Positions 27,411 through 34,830 of a stretch of 64,000 nucleotides of DNA are shown here, piece by piece; the first letter of the stretch is position 1; the number at the start of each line of letters is the position of its first letter. Origin of the DNA: Candidatus Cloacimonadota bacterium (GTDB lineage: Bacteria; Cloacimonadota; Cloacimonadia; Cloacimonadales; Cloacimonadaceae). The stretch is taken from NCBI GenBank assembly GCA_023421135.1, contig JAEZUG010000034.1:1-64000 (forward strand). The letters run 5' to 3'. The notes beneath the pieces were generated by a model, which saw only the letters and a list, made by a program, of their open reading frames with translations, had not been told where the DNA came from and ran no database searches. The position numbers were made by a program, and so were the translations under genes.

Positions 27411-28386
27411 TGGGCGTCTCCAACACTCTTACATTATGACTGCTGTAGTCCATATCCAGAGCAGATTTCATGGCCACAAGTGCAGTCTCCACCATGCTGT
27501 CGTCCGGCGGCTGGGTGGTGAGCCTTTGCAGAGCCATTCCCGGCGCCGTAAAGATACGCACCAGGATGTGCCTGGGGTTGCGTCCGGAAAACTTCAGAAC
27601 TTCATAGGACAAGCCCGATACCAAGGGTATCATCAAAAAGTGATAACTCAAGCGCAGCAGAGTCGGCACAGTGGCCTTCAGAATATAGACCGAGACCAAA
27701 GTATCGGTGATGGAAAAGATCAGGATGGAGATCAGAAGCACCAGAAACATGAAGCTGGTGCCGCAACGGGGATGGATGGTGGTCTGCTGCTGGATATGGG
27801 GGATTTCCAGCGGAACTCCCTTCTCGAAGGCAAAGACGTTCTTATGCTCAGCGCCATGGTAGCGAAACAGCCTCTTGATATCTTTCATCAGGCTGATCAG
27901 CCAGACGTAAAGCACAAAGAATACTATCCTGATGGAACCGGCGAAGAGATTGAAATAAAAGTTCTGCTTGGTCAGACCGATCCAATCCGAAAGCTTGTAG
28001 GGAAGCAGACCAAAGAGCAGAAAGGCCAGACCAAAGGCAAAAACAAAGCTGAAGATCTCTCCCAGCTTCTGAGAGGTCTGGGATTGCTTCTTTTGCTCCT
28101 TCCCTTTCTCTTTCTCCTCCGCAATCAGATCCAGCTCAAAGCGGTTTGCGCTGAAAGTGAGAGTGGAGAAGCCGATCTTCATCATCTCAATCAAAGATAC
28201 GAAACCCCTGATCACCGGAAAACCCAGAACTTTGTTTCTGGTGGTAATACTGATAAAATCCTGGCGATACAGCTCGATGGTGCCGTCTTTCCGGCGTATG
28301 GCGGTGGAAAGATTGTCCGCTCCCCGCATCATCACGCCTTCGATCACGGCCTGTCCGCCCACATTGATGGTTTTCTCTTTTGACAT
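27397..28386 (-). CDS. DUF1385 family membrane protein (YqhQ-like)
   Basis: 329 residues from the ATG at 28386 (AGAGG five bases upstream; a TTG directly before it is also in frame). N-terminal signature VGGQAVIEGVMMRG, then about four hydrophobic segments between residues 100 and 270, with the family motifs RYHGAEHKNVFAFE and HPRCGTSFMF in between. It lies between rpmE and prfA as in many bacteria. The function of the family is not firmly established. Confidence 0.9.
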   Translation of the reverse strand: MSKEKTINVGGQAVIEGVMMRGADNLSTAIRRKDGTIELYRQDFISITTRNKVLGFPVIRGFVSLIEMMKIGFSTLTFSANRFELDLIAEEKEKGKEQKKQSQTSQKLGEIFSFVFAFGLAFLLFGLLPYKLSDWIGLTKQNFYFNLFAGSIRIVFFVLYVWLISLMKDIKRLFRYHGAEHKNVFAFEKGVPLEIPHIQQQTTIHPRCGTSFMFLVLLISILIFSITDTLVSVYILKATVPTLLRLSYHFLMIPLVSGLSYEVLKFSGRNPRHILVRIFTAPGMALQRLTTQPPDDSMVETALVAMKSALDMDYSSHNVRVLETPNDPA

Positions 28387-28403
28387 CAAATCCTCTTTAC
28401 AAT

Positions 28404-28440
28404 AAAAAACGCCACCTTCCCGGATGGGGCAGAATGGCGC
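28404..28440 (-). terminator. Terminator or attenuator after rpmE
   Basis: On the minus strand the arms 28435-28439 and 28410-28414 (CGCCA/TGGCG) close a G+C-rich hairpin followed by TTTTTT (28409-28404). It sits between rpmE and the DUF1385 gene, so it probably lets only part of the transcripts through. Confidence 0.65.
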
Positions 28441-28458
28441 AAAAACAAAGCTCGCGAG

Positions 28459-28665
28459 CTATTTTTCGTTGATGTTGTATTTCTTGTTGAATTTCTCAAC
28501 GCGACCGGCAGTATCGATAATCTTCTGTTTGCCGGTGTAGAAAGGATGGCAGACGTTGCAGATATCAACCTGCATGTTACCTTTGGTGGATCTGGTTTCG
28601 AAGGTGTTTCCACAAGCGCAACGAACGGTCACCACTTCATACTTAGGATGGATTCCCTGTTTCAT
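28459..28665 (-). CDS. rpmE: 50S ribosomal protein L31, zinc-binding type
   Basis: 68 residues. It begins [20 protein letters not shown] and has the zinc-ribbon cysteines C16, C18, C36 and C39 of the C+ form. It ends [16 protein letters not shown] box lies 60-70 bases upstream (28733-28728), and further upstream is a separate promoter/terminator pair that may be a small RNA. It heads the cluster rpmE-DUF1385-prfA. Confidence 0.96.
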   Translation of the reverse strand: MKQGIHPKYEVVTVRCACGNTFETRSTKGNMQVDICNVCHPFYTGKQKIIDTAGRVEKFNKKYNINEK

Positions 28666-28704
28666 TTATCATAACTCCTGTATTAAATTATCTATCTTTG
28701 TTGC

Positions 28705-28733
28705 CATGAATTCCAGAGCCGCCGGGATGTCAA
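28705..28733 (-). promoter_or_regulatory. Candidate rpmE promoter
   Basis: TTGACA (28733-28728) and, 17 bp on, TTCATG. The same AATTCATGG text follows the TTGACG upstream of rpsP (35945-35973) at nearly equal spacing. Confidence 0.45.
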
Positions 28734-28775
28734 TGCTTTTTTCCAAGTATCGTGATAAATCCTGAATTGATGGGC

Positions 28776-28815
28776 AAAAAAATACCGTGGGACACACCGG
28801 GCGGTGCATCCCACG
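28776..28815 (-). terminator. Terminator of the candidate small RNA
   Basis: Minus-strand stem of 7 bp (28815-28809 with 28792-28786), a small internal loop and a further 5 bp (CGGTG/CACCG class), followed by seven T (28782-28776, interrupted by one base). Confidence 0.75.
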
Positions 28816-28850
28816 ACTCGGAGGGCATTCTATGTAGGGTCTGTAGGCTG
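28776..28850 (-). ncRNA. Candidate small RNA or rpmE attenuated leader
   Basis: The promoter TTGACA-N17-GATATT (28884-28856) points to a start near 28850. About 35-70 bases on lies a strong terminator. Nothing in the roughly 75-base transcript has a Shine-Dalgarno, and its only ATG frame runs through the terminator. rpmE begins 110 bases further and has its own TTGACA, so this is either an independent small RNA or a leader ended by attenuation. It does not match SRP RNA, tmRNA, 6S or RNase P cores that I know. Confidence 0.5.
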
Positions 28851-28855
28851 AGGTC

Positions 28856-28884
28856 AATATCCCTTAGCCCGTTTTTTCTGTCAA
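28856..28884 (-). promoter_or_regulatory. Promoter of the candidate small RNA
   Basis: TTGACA (28884-28879), exactly 17 bp, GATATT (28861-28856, four of six). Confidence 0.6.
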
Positions 28885-29080
28885 GAGCTTTTTTTGATCT
28901 TTTTTCAATCCAGGAGCCTAACATGCTGTAAGATATGCCAATAGATTCTCATTTTCTTTTAGGCTCCGGAATGGTCTTCGGACACTTCTCTCAAGTTTGA
29001 GGAAGGAGTGTCCTCTTGCCCGGGGAAGTTTCTCGCTGCTGCCCCTGGCTTGGGAGCCGTAAATCTTTGATAAATAATAG
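28885..29080. other. Intergenic sequence between divergent promoters
   Basis: No gene is seen between the small-RNA promoter on the minus strand and the promoter of the 29131 gene on the plus strand. There is a poly-T run at 28889-28897 but no hairpin in front of it that I can find. Confidence 0.4.
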
Positions 29081-29110
29081 TTGACATTATTGCAGACTAC
29101 AATTTTCTAT
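29081..29110 (+). promoter_or_regulatory. Promoter for the 29131 secreted-protein pair
   Basis: TTGACA (29081-29086) with TTCTAT at 18 bp (29105-29110), followed by GGTGGAGGTACA just before the ATG. Confidence 0.5.
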
Positions 29111-29130
29111 CTATATACGGTGGAGGTACA

Positions 29131-30207
29131 ATGAAGAAGTTATTGGTTATCGCTGCGCTATTCCTGCTCTGGGCAGGGCTGAGCGCAAATGTATATTTCC
29201 CCCGGTATATCGCCAGAGTCTGGTTTGACGACTCGGACGCTTGCCACGTGATGTTTGGACGAGAGGCCTGGTGGGGAGGTTTTGATGTCCACGATCTGAG
29301 CTTTACCACCTCCGCGGGTACTTTTTATCTGCCCGATGACTATCAACTGCCGGATGAAGAGGTCTTCATCATTAACCTGAACCAGGAGATTCCCGGTTTC
29401 ACGATCCAACGTAGCGAAGACTTCCTAACTCTTGCGCTCCCCAATCACGAAATATGGGAAGGTTTACGTTGGGGTCCTCCGAACGATTTTGATAACGATA
29501 TCCGGCCTCTGACACCCGGGCAAGCCGCTGTTCATGTTGCGATTCCGATCCCCGATTATGGTTACCCCTATGTAACAGGTGCAGTTTATCGTTGGGCTAA
29601 AGACAACCAGCTCACAAGACCGGTACCCTATGAGTATGAAGCTGCCTGCAATTGCACTTTATCAATTCATCTGGAGGATTCCAATGGTGCTCCGGCCTGG
29701 CCTATACCTGTTTACAGCAACAATTGGCAAATTGCTCAGACTGCTGTGGAGGACTTCTCTGGTTCGACAGATAAATCCGGAAACTGGTTTGGAACAGACT
29801 ACGCCATCCACAAAAGCGTTCTGGTAAATGATCTGCAGACAGGTAATACTGTGATCCAGGAAATTCTTTATCCTGAGCCCGGGGAGTCAATCCATCTGGA
29901 AGGCTCTCTGAGTGGAACTTATCCGTTGCACACACTTCCTGCCGGGAAGCTAAATCTGTATCCATCGCTTTTTGGCCCCTCTACAGAACGCTCTCTAACC
30001 TTGAACTATGAATCTGTCATCCCCTTGAGCCAGGTGGCGAGTTTGCGCCTTTACGATCTGCGTGGCAGGTATATATCATCTAAAGAGATGCCCATCTACG
30101 GATTGACGCATTGGGAATTGCCGGATCTACCCAGCGGGATCTATTTCATCTCTATAACCCAGAACGACAGGATCCTGGCCCGGAGCAGGATCACAATCTT
30201 CAAATGA
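29131..30207 (+). CDS. Secreted protein with C-terminal sorting-like domain
   Basis: 358 residues, signal peptide MKKLLVIAALFLLWAGLSAN. The central region (20-265) is beta-rich with many Trp and Asp and no family I recognise; WWGGFDVHDLSF and WEGLRWGPPNDFDND are typical stretches. Residues about 270-358 look like a divergent type A sorting domain: LNLYPSLFGPSTERSLTLNY, then LYDLRGRYISS and LPSGIYFISI, ending SRITIFK. The stop overlaps the next start (ATGA). Export is well supported; the role is unknown. Confidence 0.75.
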   Translation: MKKLLVIAALFLLWAGLSANVYFPRYIARVWFDDSDACHVMFGREAWWGGFDVHDLSFTTSAGTFYLPDDYQLPDEEVFIINLNQEIPGFTIQRSEDFLTLALPNHEIWEGLRWGPPNDFDNDIRPLTPGQAAVHVAIPIPDYGYPYVTGAVYRWAKDNQLTRPVPYEYEAACNCTLSIHLEDSNGAPAWPIPVYSNNWQIAQTAVEDFSGSTDKSGNWFGTDYAIHKSVLVNDLQTGNTVIQEILYPEPGESIHLEGSLSGTYPLHTLPAGKLNLYPSLFGPSTERSLTLNYESVIPLSQVASLRLYDLRGRYISSKEMPIYGLTHWELPDLPSGIYFISITQNDRILARSRITIFK

Positions 30208-30797
30208 AGCTGATTATTGCTCTGTGTCTCCTGGTTCTGCTACCGGTCTGGCTGGCTGCTCAGCCGCAATTTGCCTTCGAAGGAGAAAAGCTCGATTTTT
30301 CTTTGAACCGGAGCATGTCTCCGGATACTCTGGTCTGGACTGTCTGTGGCGACTACTTCATGAGCAATCTGCATAGTGAGGCTCTCAGCCGGATTATTGC
30401 ATTTCCGGTTCCTGCCACTCTGGAGATTGGCAGTGCCGAGAGGATATTGCTGGAACTGATCGAGCCCCAGGATAGCATGCAGGTAGAGCTGGTGGGGAGG
30501 AACGATAAGGGCTTCAGCTTCCGTTTGGATTTGCCGGCCCGTAGTTTTGCCCAGCTCCGCATCAGCTATCTCCAGAAGATTAGCGGTAAGACTGCCCACT
30601 ATGTGCTGTTGACTGCAAATTCCTGGGGAAGGCCCCTGCCTTTTTGTGATATGACTCTGAGCCTGGCTCCCGGCCTTGAACTGGAGGAGCTTCCTTTCCC
30701 TTCGCCCAGCCTAAGCTCCAGTGCTTCTGGCCAGGTTTTTCATTGGCAGTTTCTGGATTTCAGCCCTGAAAAAGACTTCATTGTGAAGTTGAAGTAA
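30204..30797 (+). CDS. Secreted protein of unknown function
   Basis: 197 residues from the ATG at 30204, which overlaps the previous stop as ATGA and starts a clear signal peptide (MKLIIALCLLVLLPVWLAAQ). The mature part has the look of a beta-sandwich (EGEKLDFSLNRSMSPDTLVWTVCGDYFMSN, LDLPARSFAQLRISYLQKISG). I recognise no family. Tight coupling with the sorting-domain protein suggests a joint role outside the inner membrane. Repeat-rich DNA begins directly after it. Confidence 0.7.
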   Translation: MKLIIALCLLVLLPVWLAAQPQFAFEGEKLDFSLNRSMSPDTLVWTVCGDYFMSNLHSEALSRIIAFPVPATLEIGSAERILLELIEPQDSMQVELVGRNDKGFSFRLDLPARSFAQLRISYLQKISGKTAHYVLLTANSWGRPLPFCDMTLSLAPGLELEELPFPSPSLSSSASGQVFHWQFLDFSPEKDFIVKLK

Positions 30798-30927
30798 GTT
30801 CTAGCAGTTGTTATAAGCAGACCTTTGTAGGTGTAGCTTCTGCTGTCGATAATGTCGTCTTGTCAACGGGGACTTGCTCGTCAGGTACCATTCTGTTTAC
30901 TGCTTACTGATCACTGGTCACTGAGAA

Positions 30928-30986
30928 GACACGCATGAGACACCCATGTGACACCCATGTGACACCCATGTAAACTCATGCGTGTC
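30928..30986 (-). repeat. 59-bp structured intergenic element, copy 2 (inverted)
   Basis: Read on the minus strand it is GACACGCATGA, GTTT, three ACATGGGTGTC units, TCATGCGTGTC, and it is identical over all 59 bases to copy 3 at 58545. Its outer side (30905-30927) carries GATCACTGGTCACTGAGAA, the same heptad flank that follows copy 3. Confidence 0.92.
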
Positions 30987-31044
30987 TTATGGGTATGACA
31001 TGCGTTTTTTATGGGTGCAGAATATGCGACAGAGAGCCATGAAA

Positions 31045-31142
31045 TGTAGGGGCAGACCTGTGTGTCTGCCCGCAAGCTCCGGCTGTGAACAGAGTGGAAG
31101 CGACATCTTGTCGCTTTTTGGGAGTGACGAGTGACAAGTGAC
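31045..31142 (+). repeat. 98-bp direct repeat, copy A
   Basis: Starts TGTAGGGGCAGAC, includes an 8-bp-stem hairpin (31050-31071) and GCGACATCTTGTCGC, and ends in AGTGAC heptads. Copy B at 31184-31281 differs at three positions by eye. Confidence 0.88.
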
Positions 31143-31183
31143 AAGAGAGTGTGTGTGGAGCTGGGAGACTAAAGCCCAAGTCC

Positions 31184-31281
31184 TGTAGGGGCAGACCTGT
31201 GTGTCTGCCCGCAAGCTACGACTGTGAACAGAGTGGAAGCGACATCTTGTCGCTTTTGGGGAGTGACGAGTGACAAGTGAC
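31184..31281 (+). repeat. 98-bp direct repeat, copy B
   Basis: Second copy, 139 bases after copy A. It continues into further AGTGAC heptads up to about 31290 and then a degenerate GCTGCGTTGCTTC tail. Confidence 0.88.
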
Positions 31282-31354
31282 GAGTGACAAATGCTGCGTT
31301 GCTTCACATGTTTGGGACTACCAACCCGATTTATCGGGTTTTCAGATTTGAGGC

Positions 31355-31494
31355 GGTGGTTTCAACCACCCTCCTCGATAATTGTGCCGAACTGCGTCTG
31401 TGAAGGTCAGATTAAAATCCTCCCGAAGTCTGGAAACCCTCACGGGTTATGGTGTTGGGCAACAACCCGATCAGGCACGGTGGTTGAAACCACC
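31355..31494. repeat. Pair of GGTGGTT/AACCACC palindromes in opposite orientation
   Basis: 31355-31370 reads GGTGGTTTCAACCACC and 31479-31494 reads GGTGGTTGAAACCACC, each with GC or CG extensions. They bracket two copies of a CTGGAAA(C/T)CCTxACGGGTTATG phrase, one inside the interval and one just after it. Confidence 0.6.
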
Positions 31495-31714
31495 GCCTGC
31501 AGTCTGGAAATCCTTACGGGTTATGCACCTTGATGAATGTATCTGGAAAACCCGTTGGAAAACTGATGTAGTTCGACGATTTCAGGTTATCAATCTCCCA
31601 GATTGCGCGATTGCCTCAAACCCCGCCCTGCGGGGTGGCATCTGCATAAGCCCATAGTGAAGGCGTAGCCGGAACTATGGGTAATGGCGGTATTAACGGA
31701 TTGCTGAAAAAGGC

Positions 31715-31765
31715 AATCCCCACCCCTATCCAAAGCGCACAGCGCTTTGGATAGGGGTGGGGATT
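31715..31765. repeat. Perfect 24-bp-stem palindrome
   Basis: Arms 31715-31738 and 31742-31765 are exact reverse complements around a three-base loop (ACA). The left arm also pairs partly with an upstream GGATTGC (31699-31705). No T tract follows on either strand. Confidence 0.9.
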
Positions 31766-31878
31766 GATAAGAAAAAGAGTGGTATCAGGCTCCTCTGACC
31801 CACGGTTCGCTGCGCTTCACCGTGGGCTCCGCAGATGTCACCCCACTAAAGCGGGGTTCGGGGATGTAGCGCTTTGGC

Positions 31879-31918
31879 GTGGTGACGTGGTGACATGGTG
31901 TCGTGGTGACGTGGTGGC
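31879..31918 (+). repeat. Five-copy 8-bp tandem repeat
   Basis: GTGGTGAC, GTGGTGAC, ATGGTGTC, GTGGTGAC, GTGGTGGC in direct succession. Confidence 0.85.
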
Positions 31919-32190
31919 GCTGCGTAGAGTGCAAAAACACTTCGCGTGGTTCCGACCTGTGGCGCTGTGCGATGTGATTGATTGTATTCTCCTGGCTTCC
32001 GGGCAATTCTGTCCCCAAACCTTCACCTCCCAGACTACACATGCCGTCATTCCGGGAATTCGGGGTCACCGAAGCCGAACTGAGAGAGGCTTTGGGGTAG
32101 AATTGCCCGGAATCCAGAAAGACTATGCCTGTAGTACCGAGGTATCACTAAAGCAGAGTCTCTCTGATAGTAGGTGAACAAGCTCCGTGG

Positions 32191-32245
32191 ATTCCTGACT
32201 CGTTGTTTCAACCGGCTTCGCTCGTTTGAAACAACTCTCAGGAAT
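32191..32245. repeat. Long two-segment hairpin
   Basis: ATTCCTGA (32191-32198) pairs with TCAGGAAT (32238-32245), and GTTGTTTCAA (32202-32211) with TTGAAACAAC (32226-32235). The loop is C+G-rich. It resembles REP-like intergenic elements. Confidence 0.75.
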
Positions 32246-32330
32246 GACGAAACGAGGGGTTGGGCGGCATATATCTCGGTTTTCCACGCCACCACGTCCT
32301 CACGCCCCCTCTAAAACCCTAAAACCCTTC

Positions 32331-32705
32331 TCACTTCTCCAGAACTACATACGCCACAGCGTAGTCCTGTTCATGGCTGAGGGAGAGGTGGATATGGGTG
32401 ATCCTGTGCTTGTCCATGAAGGCTAGAGTAGCTCCGTGGCAGAGTATGCCGGGTTTGCCCAGGGGATCCAGCACAACCTCAATATCTGTCCAGTTGATCG
32501 TGCCGTCCCAGCCGGTGCCGATGGCTTTCATCACCGCTTCTTTGGCGGCAAAGCGGGCGGCATAGGACTGGTATTTGGAAGCTCGAGCCTCGCAATAGCT
32601 GATCTCAGTGGGGGTGAAGACCTTTTCGGTAAAGCGTTCGTTCTTCTCAATGCTGCGCTGGAGTCTATCCACCTTGATGATGTCGGTTCCAATTCCCAGG
32701 ATCAT
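32331..32705 (-). CDS. acpS: Holo-[acyl-carrier-protein] synthase
   Basis: 124 residues, the normal length. N-terminal GIGTDIIKVDRL with the metal-binding Asp, then RFAAKEAVMKAIGTG with the second acidic ligand, and HLSLSHEQDYAVAYVV. The enzyme transfers the phosphopantetheine arm from CoA to acyl carrier protein in the cytoplasm. The start overlaps the ogt stop by four bases, so the two genes are coupled. No terminator is visible before the repeat block that follows. Confidence 0.96.
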   Translation of the reverse strand: MILGIGTDIIKVDRLQRSIEKNERFTEKVFTPTEISYCEARASKYQSYAARFAAKEAVMKAIGTGWDGTINWTDIEVVLDPLGKPGILCHGATLAFMDKHRITHIHLSLSHEQDYAVAYVVLEK

Positions 32706-33145
32706 GCTCTCCTCTCTAAATCCAAAAGTAACTGCTTGATCGTTAGTCCCCCGGCATAGCCTGTGAGTCTGCCATCGGCTCCGATCACTCTATGGCAGGG
32801 AATTAGGATGGGCAAGGGATTGTTGTGGTTTGCCATTCCCACGGCGCGGCAGGCTTTGGGTTTGCCAATCTGTGCTGCGATCTGGGCATACGTGCGAGTC
32901 TGACCATAGGGGATGGCACTCAGAGCTTGCCAGACGGCTTTCTGAAATACTGTCCCCTGGGGGCAAAGCGGCAGCTCAAAGCAGGTTCTGGTGCCGGCGA
33001 AATACTCGTCCAATTGCTGTTTGATCTGCTTCTCCAAGGGGGTGGAGGCAGGGCTTGGCTGGGTATCTTTTACAAAACTAATCCTGGAAATGGCTTCCTG
33101 CGAGATCACTATCTCGAGGTGAATAAACTGGTGTGAGTATAGCAT
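32702..33145 (-). CDS. ogt: Methylated-DNA-[protein]-cysteine S-methyltransferase
   Basis: 147 residues. Active-site motif IPCHRVIG (Cys about residue 118), preceded by the helix-turn-helix text YGQTRTYAQIAAQIGKPKACRAVG and followed by LTGYAGGLTIKQLLLDLE. The N-terminal half is short, as in Ogt/MGMT rather than Ada. It removes alkyl groups from O6-alkylguanine by a one-time transfer to its own Cys. It lies just after the rplS terminator, as the first gene of a two-gene unit with acpS. Confidence 0.95.
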   Translation of the reverse strand: MLYSHQFIHLEIVISQEAISRISFVKDTQPSPASTPLEKQIKQQLDEYFAGTRTCFELPLCPQGTVFQKAVWQALSAIPYGQTRTYAQIAAQIGKPKACRAVGMANHNNPLPILIPCHRVIGADGRLTGYAGGLTIKQLLLDLERRA

Positions 33146-33185
33146 GGTTATCTCTTTCTTTGTGTGGATGTATAAACTAATGTGA

Positions 33186-33216
33186 GATAAAAGAAAAGCC
33201 CCACAAGTGGGGCTTT
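33186..33216 (-). terminator. Terminator of the rpsP-rplS operon
   Basis: 10-bp stem AAAGCCCCAC/GTGGGGCTTT (33195-33204 with 33207-33216) followed on the minus strand by TTTTCTTTTATC, 11 bases past the rplS stop. Confidence 0.88.
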
Positions 33217-33226
33217 AATCTGTGTT

Positions 33227-33589
33227 TTACGCTGTCTTCTCGGTAAATCTGCGGCGTTCTTTGATTCTGGCGGCTTTACCTTTGGCGCTGCGCAGATAGA
33301 ATAACTTGGCGCGGCGAACCTGACCGTGACGAACGATCTCGAGCTTGTCGATATTGGGTGAGTGCTGGGGATAAATCCTCTCCACTCCGATACCGTTTGA
33401 CACTTTACGTACTGTGAAGGTCTTGGAGATTCCGGCTCCACGCTTCTGGATCACGATTCCCTGGAATACCTGAATACGTTCCTTGTTACCTTCTTTAATT
33501 TTATAATGGACTTTAACCGTATCGCCTACGCGATAATCGGGGAAGTCGGTTCTGATTTGGTCTCTGCCGATTGTTTGCAGAATATCCAT
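33227..33589 (-). CDS. rplS: 50S ribosomal protein L19
   Basis: 120 residues from the ATG at 33589, with GGGAGGAACC directly before it. Typical L19 text: [60 protein letters not shown]. It closes the rpsP operon and is followed by a strong terminator. Its first 77 bases are overlapped in another frame by the methyltransferase gene upstream. Confidence 0.97.
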   Translation of the reverse strand: MDILQTIGRDQIRTDFPDYRVGDTVKVHYKIKEGNKERIQVFQGIVIQKRGAGISKTFTVRKVSNGIGVERIYPQHSPNIDKLEIVRHGQVRRAKLFYLRSAKGKAARIKERRRFTEKTA

Positions 33590-34160
33590 GGTTCCTCCCA
33601 TTTATATCTTCGGAAAGACTGCGGTCTAAAACGATTGCAACTGCGCTTCTGACAGACAAGTGATTATAGTGCCCCCGGCCTGTGATGGGCTCGAGGATGT
33701 GGTCTGCTGTCTCATGAATCTCAGAACATAGTCCATAACCTGTTCCAAAACACAAAAGAACAGGATTGCTACTTTGAGCGAGGATTCTGAGCTGCGGGAA
33801 CTTGAGCTGTCCCGGCATGGGTTTGGCAGTAGTCGTTATCAATAGGGGCCGCACCCCTTCCTGATTTGTAATCTGTTCCTGGCACAATTCCAGGCTGTCG
33901 CAGCAAGAGATCAGATCGAGCGCTTCGCTGCGATGCGGATTGTAGAGCAAGGCCTCGGAGCTCTCCCAAAAGCGGGTGATGCGCGAGACTAATTGCTGCT
34001 GAAACTTATCAGGCGTAATGACGTAAAAGGCTGATACTCCATAGCACTCGCCAGCGCGGGCTATGTCGTGCAGATCAAGATTGGTGACCGAACTCAGGGT
34101 TCGCTCGCCTCTCTTATTCAGGACGGGATAGTGGATCAGGGCAAGGTAAACTTTAGCCAC
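33513..34160 (-). CDS. TrmD-linked SPOUT RNA methyltransferase (Methyltrn_RNA_4 type)
   Basis: 215 residues. The fold-defining stretches are [33 protein letters not shown] and [46 protein letters not shown]. They match the SPOUT-like family often found beside or fused to TrmD (PF09936). The target RNA is not known to me. The start overlaps trmD by eight bases. The family core ends at about residue 180 (LDRSLSED); a further 30 or so basic residues run 77 bases into rplS out of frame, unusual for this family and probably a lost stop. Confidence 0.82.
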   Translation of the reverse strand: MAKVYLALIHYPVLNKRGERTLSSVTNLDLHDIARAGECYGVSAFYVITPDKFQQQLVSRITRFWESSEALLYNPHRSEALDLISCCDSLELCQEQITNQEGVRPLLITTTAKPMPGQLKFPQLRILAQSSNPVLLCFGTGYGLCSEIHETADHILEPITGRGHYNHLSVRSAVAIVLDRSLSEDINGRNHGYSANNRQRPNQNRLPRLSRRRYG

Positions 34161-34830
34161 GATTCAGGAGGTCGGGGCGACGGCTGCGCGTGAGGCGCAG
34201 AGCTTCTGTTTCCGCCCAGTCCATGATCTTCCGGTGATTGCCTTGTCTCAGGACTTCCGGCACAGTCTGTCCCATAAAGCTTTCGGGCCGGCTGTAACAG
34301 GGGAAGCCAAGCTTTCCGGTGCTGAAGGAATCGGTCTCTGCCGAGTTTATGTCGGAGAGCACACCGGGCAGGAGCCTGGAAACACCATCGATAAAGACCA
34401 TTGCAGCAGGTTCTCCCCCGGAGAGCACATAGTCTCCAATGGAAATCTCGTCCGAAACCGCAAGGTTCCGGATGCGTTGGTCTATCTCCTTGTAGTGGCC
34501 GCAAAGTAGGATCAGCTTCTCCCTCCGGGAGTAATCTTCCAGGATCTCCTGGCTGAGAACTCTGCCTTGAGGGCTGAAATAGATCACAGGCGCCGGGCCG
34601 TCTGACAGCACGGAATTGATTGCCTCATAAAGAGGCTCTGCCTGCATAACCATCCCGGCAAAACCGCCGTAGGGATAGTCGTCCACTTTGTGGTGCTTAT
34701 CCTTGGAAAAATCCCGGATATTGCTAAAGTTCAGGTTCAGGGCATCGGCTTTGAGAGCTTTGGCTATCATGCTGCTTTCCCTGAAACCGGCAAAGATTTC
34801 GGGAAAGAGAGTGAGAACTTCAATTTTCAA
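34153..34830 (-). CDS. trmD: tRNA (guanine-37-N1)-methyltransferase
   Basis: 225 residues of a SPOUT (knotted) methyltransferase that makes m1G37 in tRNAs and prevents frameshifting. Landmarks: MKIEVLTLFPEIF, DDYPYGGFAGMVMQ, LLCGHYKEIDQRI, SIGDYVLSGGEPAAM with the SAM-binding knot, and GFPCYSRPESF followed by VPEVLRQGNHRKI. It overlaps rimM by 11 bases and the SPOUT partner by eight, so the operon is tightly coupled. Confidence 0.97.
   Translation of the reverse strand: MKIEVLTLFPEIFAGFRESSMIAKALKADALNLNFSNIRDFSKDKHHKVDDYPYGGFAGMVMQAEPLYEAINSVLSDGPAPVIYFSPQGRVLSQEILEDYSRREKLILLCGHYKEIDQRIRNLAVSDEISIGDYVLSGGEPAAMVFIDGVSRLLPGVLSDINSAETDSFSTGKLGFPCYSRPESFMGQTVPEVLRQGNHRKIMDWAETEALRLTRSRRPDLLNRG

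Larger units (their letters stand above)
30798..32330. other. 1.5-kb gene-free block of mixed repeats
   Basis: Frames in this block are short and built from repeats. It contains, in order: heptads next to a 59-bp element (30898-30986), a duplicated 98-bp unit (31045, 31184), inverted pairs around GGTGGTT/AACCACC (31355-31370 and 31479-31494), hairpins at 31621-31635 and 31651-31681, a 24-bp perfect palindrome (31715-31765), an 8-bp tandem (31879-31918) and a long hairpin (32191-32245). No transposase, tRNA or ribosome-site-backed gene is visible. Confidence 0.65.

Noticed and set aside
28730..28924. Minus-strand frame of 64 codons over the small-RNA region
   Set aside because: It runs through the terminator and promoter and has no ribosome site.
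31045..31281. Insertion sequence or transposon in the repeat block
   Set aside because: No transposase-like frame, no matched terminal inverted repeats around a coding unit and no visible target duplication.
30911..31307. Two minus-strand frames (77 and 106 codons) with shared peptide text
   Set aside because: Their similarity comes entirely from the 98-bp direct repeats and heptads; there is no start signal.
31764..32177. Frame of 137 codons in the repeat block
   Set aside because: It runs through the 8-bp tandem and hairpin arms, has no ribosome site and no protein-like pattern.
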